NCBI GenBank assembly: GCA_014843695.1
Contig: CM026393.1
Span: 12,159,061-12,223,060 of the forward strand
Reading direction: 5' to 3'
Origin: Archivesica marissinica
Lineage: Eukaryota; Mollusca; Bivalvia; Venerida; Vesicomyidae
DNA length: 64,000 nt
Positions 57,735 to 64,000 of the stretch are shown piece by piece. Position numbers and translations under genes: made by a program. The notes under the pieces were generated by a model. That model did no database searches, was not told where the DNA came from, and saw nothing but the letters and a program-made list of their open reading frames with translations. Numbering within the stretch: the first letter of the stretch is position 1; each line of letters opens with the position of its first letter.

Positions 57735-58757
57735 CCATCCCTATACCAGTTATATTAATGGAATAGGATCTCGTGCGCGTGAACGAATGCATCACCCTTT
57801 GGCAAGCACATCTTTGGGCCGATAGCAAACGTGCAAAACGATAGAAATCGGACTTGTAATTTACGACGACGCGTCAAATATGCTATCGTATTGCTACGAT
57901 AAGCGTTGTACAGTCGTAGAGTAGTAATCTGTATTTACATCTCATCATTCGTATGTGGTCCCTTGAAAACAAAATGCGATGTTTCAAACAGGCATCCATA
58001 TTTTAGCGTAGATGATCATTTCAGTATTATCAAAATGTGGAATTAATTGGCTTTAACGAATATGTCTATCTTTAAATCGTGTCTTTATTTTAGCGTAAAT
58101 CAGGTGTATTTGGCCGTTTAAAATAATCGAGTGGCATTCTTAATTGCTTGGTTTTCAAACGTTCACGCCTACTGGGGAAAATGATAGCCCTGTATCGAAA
58201 CAATTACCATGTGCGCTTTATTTGCGAGAACAATTTACGATGAAATTAATGCGTATACGATCTAGTTATCGTCTTTTCGACACTCTCAGAGCCTTTGTAA
58301 GTGATAAGTGTTTTATATTGCGCCCAGTAAGTTATTACCGACCAAGCCGTTATTACTTTCTTAACTTTGTTCCAATTTCATATTTAGTTCTTGATTTGCT
58401 TTTCTTCAGAAATTGCATGTTTGGTTTAGACATAAATCCTATAAATCCCGTTGTTTTGATGCAATAAGCGGCATCGCTGGCATTTCTATTACCTCCCTTG
58501 GCAGAAAAAGTCCGATTTATCCCGAAATGTATATGGGTCATTTCAGTTGGAATCCTTTGCTTTTTCTGTTTGGTTCATTGCCAGGTGTTGAGGTACGATA
58601 AATGTGATTTTATCAAAATGATGTTAATTAATTGATAAGAAGTTTTTATAGATACGTATACATTGTATGCATTGTGGATATGCTGTACAATAACTGTCGA
58701 TATATTTATAGACATTTAATAATTGTGAGATGAGAAAGTGGATTCGTATTGATAGTA
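57735..58757. other. mostly unique interval
   Basis: Repeat-poor except for dispersed repeat III, inverted (58466-58535). A 107-codon frame at 58144-58467 has no recognisable domain. Confidence 0.45.
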
Positions 58758-58959
58758 CAGTCTACATCCGATATGTCAAAGTCGGTTATGTCGAATTCTC
58801 CGGTTATCTGGACGTCGGATCAAAGTCCCGTTTCAGACACTATCATTTTACATAATTATAACTGGAATATGTTTATATCGAAGTTCGTTAAGTCAAACTT
58901 CGGTTATGTCGAAGTATTTTGTTCGGTCCGACGGAATTCGACATAACGGATGTAGACTG
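58758..58959. mobile_element. TA-flanked MITE-1 (pogo/Tigger-like ends), copy 2
   Basis: Terminal inverted repeats cagtctacatccgatatgtc and gacataacggatgtagactg (one mismatch); TA at 58756-58757 and 58960-58961. Better preserved than the intron 2 copy. Confidence 0.9.
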
Positions 58960-59162
58960 TATGTTGAAACAACGACACACACAGAGGAACACACTTACGA
59001 GGACACACATACATTTACGGATTCAGGGGCAGTAACTGACCGATGTCTCTCATTCAATCCAGTCTGTGCTCAGCACGTGGACTTTGGACAATGCATGAGA
59101 TACATGCTTCTTATTAAAATATCATAATTTGATATTTTTAATATTTGACGTTTTGAAGTTTG

Positions 59163-59340
59163 ACCCCGTAGCTAGAGTAGGGGTTCGAGCCCCGTCAGAA
59201 CCACGGCGGTGGTGTCATTAGGCAAGACTCTTAAATACACATTGCTTCCCTCATGGCGATGGGTCTCATTAGGAATGAGGTCTCGCGAAGGTTTAACCAA
59301 ATGTTGTAAAAACACTTTTCTACAATCTAGCTAAAATTAC
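59163..59340 (+). mobile_element. SINE-B, old diverged copy
   Basis: Starts near box B (gggttcgagccccgtcaga). The body (catggcgatgggtctcatta) and a degraded tail (tctacaatctagctaaaat) are recognisable. Confidence 0.7.
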
Positions 59341-59585
59341 ACGTATTTAATTATTTATTTATTTCAGTCTCATCTATGCATACTACATATATATATATAT
59401 AATAGTACATAGCCATTATATGAGAATTATAATAGACTAGACACATGTTATCATCACAGACAAGTGTTATCATAATACTATACATTAAAATTCAAATGCA
59501 AACCATGCCCAACTAGACACTCGTGTTACTCTTGTGACAATATTACTTAAAAACCAGTGTTTACTGTAAAAACCACATTGAAATA
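59341..59585. other. anonymous interval with a short (TA)n run
   Basis: The TA run is at 59387-59401. Nothing else recognised. Confidence 0.4.
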
Positions 59586-59815
59586 CCACTATGTACATTT
59601 ATTTGAACTAGATTGCGAAACAAGTTTTTACAATATTAGAATTATCGCTCTCGAGACCTCATTACTGGTGGAATGCATGAAGTGGAGGGAAGAGCCAATG
59701 CGGAATTTAATTGCCTTGTCCAAGGGTACAATCGTATCCGCTCCAGCTGGGCTCGAACTCCGGGACTCTAACACATGAATCTAACGCGCTACCCATGCGT
59801 TATCACGACATTCAC
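59586..59815 (-). mobile_element. SINE-B, full length, diverged
   Basis: Tail (gaactagattgcgaaacaag), body and head (gcgttatcacgacattc) are all present with many substitutions. Confidence 0.82.
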
Positions 59816-59845
59816 GGCTATGTGGTATCATAAAGCCTGGAAATA

Positions 59846-59986
59846 CAGTCAAACATGTGTTAAGCAGTCAGCCAAGCGAATAACAGAAAGTGGAAACTTA
59901 GCAAGATGGCTGCTTAACTGAGGTCAAATACACAATAGAACCCTGGCTTCGTTTACTACACGTTGGCTGCTTGTTAGGTTGGACTG
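59846..59986. mobile_element. TA-flanked MITE-2, copy 3
   Basis: Starts cagtcaaacatgtgttaagc, ends gcttgttaggttggactg; TA on both sides (59844-59845, 59987-59988). Confidence 0.78.
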
Positions 59987-60008
59987 TACAAATACCTACA
60001 TTCATCTT

Positions 60009-60241
60009 AGTTTATACAAATTTATTTGAGCTCGATTGCGAAACAAGTTATTTCAACTTATTTTAATCACTCTCGAGACCTCATTCCTGATGGAATCCAT
60101 CGCCACGAGGGAGAGAGAAGAGGTAACGTGGAATTTAAATGCCTTGCCTAAGCGCACAATCGTAACGGCTCCAGCGGGACTCGAACTCCGGACCTTTCGC
60201 ACCTGAGGCGAACGCGCATCCACTGCGCTATCACGACTTCC
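60009..60241 (-). mobile_element. SINE-B, full length with TSD
   Basis: TSD acattcatctt at 59998-60008 and 60242-60252. Well-preserved reference copy of the family. Confidence 0.94.
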
Positions 60242-60271
60242 ACATTCATCTTCCATGAGTGGTTTGTGTTC

Positions 60272-61762
60272 ACACTGTTAACATTATCATTATTATAATA
60301 AAATATCGTTAATACTATATAGACAATGTATCATTATTATAGAATAAGATTAATACTATATAGACAATGTATTATTATTATAGAATAAGATTAATACTAT
60401 ATAAACAATGTATTATTATTATAGAATAAGATTAATACTATATAAACAATGTATTATTATTATAGAATAAGATTAATAATATATAGTATATAGACAATGT
60501 ATCATTATTATAGAATAAGATTAATACTATATAGACAATGTATTATTCTTATAGAATAAGATTAATACTATATAGACAATGTATTATTATTATAGAATAA
60601 GATTAATACTATATAGATAACGTATCATTATTATTATAGAATAAGATTAACACTATATAGACAATGTATCATTATTATTATAGAATAAGGTTAATACTAT
60701 ATAGTATATAGATAATGTATCATTATTATTATAGAATAAGGTTAATACTATATACTATATAGACAATGTATCATTATTATTATAGAATAAGATTAACACT
60801 ATATAGACAATGTATCATTATTATTATAGAATAAGGTTAATACTATATAGTATATAGATAATGTATCATTATTATTATAGAATAAGGTTAATACTATATA
60901 CTATATAGACAATGTATCATTATTATTATAGAATAAGATTAACACTATATAGACAATGTATCATTATTATTATAGAATAAGGTTAATACTATATAGTATA
61001 TAGATAATGTATCATTATTATTATAGAATAAGGTTAATACTATATACTATATAGACAATGTATCATTATTATTATAGAATAAGATTAACACTATATAGAC
61101 AATGTATCATTATTATTATAGAATAAGGTTAATACTATATAGTATATAGATAATGTATCATTATTATTATAGAATAAGGTTAATACTATATAGACAATGT
61201 ATCATTATTATTATAGAATAAGATTAATACTATATAGACAATGTATCATTATTATAGAATAAGATTAATACTATATACTATATAGACAATGTATCATTAT
61301 TATTATAGAATAAGATTAATACTATTTTAACAATGTATTATTATTATAGAATAAGGTTAATACTATATAGACAATGTATTATTATTATTATAGAATAAGA
61401 TTAATACTATATACTATATAGACAATGTATCATTATTATTATAGAATAAGATTAATACTATATACTATATAGACAATGTATCATTATTATTATAGAATAA
61501 GGTTAATACTATATAGACAATGTATCATTATTATTATAGAATAAGATTAATACTATATAGACAATGTATCATTATTATTATAGAATAAGATTAATACTAT
61601 ATACTATATAGACAATGTATCATTATTATTATAGAATAAGGTTAATACTATATAGACAATGTATCATTATTATTATAGAATAAGATTAATACTATATAGA
61701 CAATGTATCATTATTATTATAGAATAAGATTAATACTATATACTATATAGACAATGTATCAT
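60272..61762 (+). repeat. AT-rich satellite (41-49-bp units) with 146-bp higher-order repeat
   Basis: The unit contains gacaatgtatcattattata and gaataagattaatactatat, with length variants from an extra att or an extra tatatact. The marker gattaacac occurs at 60644, 60791, 60937 and 61083, a 146-147-bp period of three variant units. A second, different trimer arrangement fills 61380-61760. Confidence 0.94.
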
Positions 61763-62061
61763 ATCCACAAGCGGCGTTTTTAGATACACATTTGATTGTG
61801 GAAATGTGATACTAAGTTCCTATATAAATGTAGTACCACATTTCAAGACAGTCCTTTTTCTGATACCATTTGAATACAATGGATTGTCAGGGGACCATAT
61901 TAAGGACGACGAGACATTTGTCTAATCCACAGGGCATCGTGTTGCCGTCGTTCGCTTCCACGCATGGTCAACACGCCAACTGCCACAGGCTCAAACATAT
62001 GCCGGCAAACAGAAACGAATTGTTTCTTCGCGTACATTTTATGATTGCTGTTACTGTGGTA

Positions 62062-62612
62062 AAGGATCATACACACCTGGCGATTTCATACCATATTTTA
62101 TGAAACACTACTAATTTATACAAATTTATTTGAGCTCGATTGCGAAACAAGTTCATACAACTTATGTTAATCACTCTCGAGACCTCATTCCTGATGGAAT
62201 CCATCGCCACGAGGGAGAGAGAAGAGGCAACGTGGAATTTAAATGCCTTGCCTAAGGGCACAATCGTAACGGATCCAGCGGGGCTCGAACTCCGGACCTT
62301 TCGCACCTGAAGCGAACGCGCTACCACTGCGCTATTACTACTAGGCATTACATTCCACGTTGCCTCTTCTCTCTCCCTCGTGGCGATGGATTCCACCAGA
62401 AATGAGGTCTCGAGAGTGATTAATATAAGTTGTAAGAACTTGTTTTGTAATCGAGCTAAAATATTGGCATAAACTATGAAACACGAGTTTCGGAATTTTT
62501 CTATTAAGCTCAACAAAAGGCGCACCAAAATGCTCGCTTAATAGCAAAATTCCAAAACTCGTTTCATAAAATATGATATGAAATCACAACTCATGTGAGA
62601 TCCTATATTTAT
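62062..62612. mobile_element. palindromic MITE-3 split by a SINE-B insertion
   Basis: Left part 62062-62108 (ggcgatttcataccatattt) and right part 62475-62612 (aaaactcgtttcataaaata, then tgatatgaaatcacaactca) rejoin into one palindrome once 62109-62474 is removed. Confidence 0.85.
62109..62474. mobile_element. head-to-head SINE-B pair inserted as one unit
   Basis: A minus SINE-B (about 62112-62335) is followed by a plus SINE-B lacking its head (about 62343-62474). Only one TSD, tatgaaacac, at 62099-62108 and 62475-62484, encloses both. Confidence 0.85.
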
Positions 62613-63171
62613 CAGCACAATAGTAAAGTAAAGATTAGTAAAACAAGCATGTCATGATTTATTACAGTCCTGCTCGATTAGAAAAAACACATTGCCTTTG
62701 CAATTGGCTAAATCGTGAAATTCTAGAACATTTACATGTAGTGAAGTTCGTACGTTTTTCAAACAGGTGTTTTACAGAAGCAATTGTCTTATCTTGTCAT
62801 TAATATAAAAGCTGTTAATTTGACATTTAGTTGCAATTTACTTGTGATAGGAAGCCATGTCTGACTAATTTGTTATACATTTATCCCGGTTATACTGTAT
62901 TATCTTAATTGCTTGTAGCACCACTGCACCGAATCCATTTATTGCAATTCTTAGCGAGTAATGAAACACACCAATAGTATATAATAATTATATGAACAAT
63001 ATAAACTCTGAGTGATTTCTGCCGATTGGGTTAGCTATCAAAAAGCAGTCGTAATGTTTAACACATTAAATGGCCCACCTGTTATCTTCAAGAGTCATCC
63101 ACATTTACTTAAGATGGTTGATCTCAACGCTCGCTATCATCATCCTCCTATGTCCAAATACTGAACTTTTC
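62613..63171. other. anonymous interval
   Basis: Unique AT-rich; nothing recognised. Confidence 0.4.
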
Positions 63172-63705
63172 AGACGAAGGTAGGGAGTTTGATTGAAGAG
63201 ATAGAGAGAAAATAGATAGATAAAAGAGAGAGGATGAGGGGGAGGAGAGAGAGTGGAAGATAGAGGGGGGAGATAAAATGGAAGATAGGGGCGGAGGGGA
63301 GAGAGAGGGGAGAGAGGGGGGAGAGAGAGGGGGGGAAGAAACGGGAGAGAGAGGGGGAGAGAAAGAGAGGGGAGATAGGGGGAGAGAGAAGGGGAGAGAG
63401 GAGGAGACAGAGGGGAGGGGATGAGAGAGAGGGGAGAGGGAGAGAGAGGGGAGGGGTAAGAGATATATATATAGCGATATAGAGAGAGAGGGGGGAGAGG
63501 GGGAGGAGAGAGATAGGGGGAAGAGAGAGATGGGGGGGAAGAAGAAAGAATAGAGAGAGAGAGAGAGATAGATACAACAAGCGAGAGATAGGGGGAGGAA
63601 GGATGAGAGAGAGAGAGGGGTAGAGGGGAAGGGGAGGAGAGAGATAGGGGGAATAGAGAGAGAGGGACTCCGGATAGGGAGGAGAGAAAGAGGGGGTGAA
63701 CGATG
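63172..63705 (+). repeat. polypurine (GA/GGGA) tract, about 500 bp
   Basis: Almost uninterrupted A and G on the plus strand, with few pyrimidines apart from t in gatag-type words and one short atatata patch (63463-63471). The minus-strand frames rich in Ser/Pro/Leu are artefacts. Such mirror-like purine tracts can adopt triplex structures. Confidence 0.95.
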
Positions 63706-63932
63706 GCTCTCGAATATCTTAGTTGATGATACCACGGACTCCATTTGTTGCAATACGTTACGAATAACGAAATACAGCATGTAACATATTAGCAATATAT
63801 AAACACTTCATTGGATGACTTCTGCAGAATCTATCAACACTAACATTTAATGGCCTACATGTCTATCTTAGATAGTCAGCCATAAATTCTTCAGATGCTT
63901 GCCCTCTAAACTCGCTAAACTTGAATAGTTCA
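63706..63932. other. short unique interval
   Basis: Nothing recognised. Confidence 0.35.
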
Positions 63933-64000
63933 GGAATGGCCGTAACTTCTGGAAGGGCCGTGACGTCGGGAAGGGCCGTAACATCTGGAAGGGCCGTAAC
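63933..64000 (+). repeat. 18-bp tandem repeat running off the window
   Basis: Unit ggaagggccgtaacttct, nearly four copies (63933, 63951, 63969, 63987), with a gtgacgtcg variant. The array continues beyond the window edge. Confidence 0.9.

Noticed and set aside
58144..58467. 107-codon plus-strand frame as a gene
   Set aside because: No recognisable domain, no splice or homology support; overlaps a dispersed repeat at its 3' end.
63148..63795. Ser/Pro/Leu-rich minus-strand frames of up to 215 codons
   Set aside because: They are the complement of a polypurine tract; composition explains the open frame.

Overview
This is a eukaryotic, AT-rich, almost entirely non-coding stretch of an animal genome. 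The intron-bearing homeobox gene, the several families of tRNA-derived SINEs, the palindromic MITEs and the dense minisatellites suggest a lophotrochozoan, most likely a bivalve mollusc. That taxonomic call is inference; no search was possible. There are no bacterial operons, rRNA genes or CRISPR arrays.

One protein-coding gene can be assembled. It is a three-exon homeobox gene on the minus strand: exon 1 36569-36173, exon 2 18993-18779, exon 3 11304-10708. The exon phases fit, all splice sites are GT/AG, and the joined product is 402 aa. It carries an N-terminal eh1/tinman-type motif (TPFYISNILNL), a complete NKL-class homeodomain split by an intron between homeodomain positions 44 and 45, and an acidic C-terminus. 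The homeodomain looks most like the NK7 (Drosophila NK7.1) family. Intron 2 is 7.5 kb and intron 1 is 17.2 kb. No other gene is supported in the remaining ~60 kb.

Layout: 1-10.7 kb is downstream (3') of the gene, with SINEs, hairpin MITEs and a 35-bp minisatellite. 10.7-36.6 kb is the gene. Its intron 2 holds a LINE relic, a pogo/Tigger-like MITE, a 31-bp array and SINEs. Its intron 1 holds a 5-kb 42-bp satellite with higher-order repeats, a 19-bp array split by a 1000-N assembly gap, a 65-bp array, a ~320-bp (TGTC)n tract and a 1.8-kb 31-bp array. 36.6-64 kb is upstream of the gene. It contains more arrays (36, 55, 40, 15 and ~41-49 bp, and 18 bp at the window edge), a polypurine tract, about 30 SINE copies and several repeat-poor stretches that are candidate regulatory DNA.

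The repeats form families I could define by internal comparison. SINE-A is tRNA-headed, with a tail rich in CA. SINE-B and SINE-C have different tRNA-like heads but share one 3' tail, so they were probably mobilised by the same LINE. SINE-D to SINE-H are further tRNA-like families. MITEs include TTAA-flanked, TA-flanked (two families) and long-palindrome types. Many insertions have visible target-site duplications (TSDs), and several are nested, so relative ages can be read. Two minisatellites appear to have grown out of mobile elements: the 19-bp array inside a SINE, and the 36-bp array from the terminal repeat of a foldback element.
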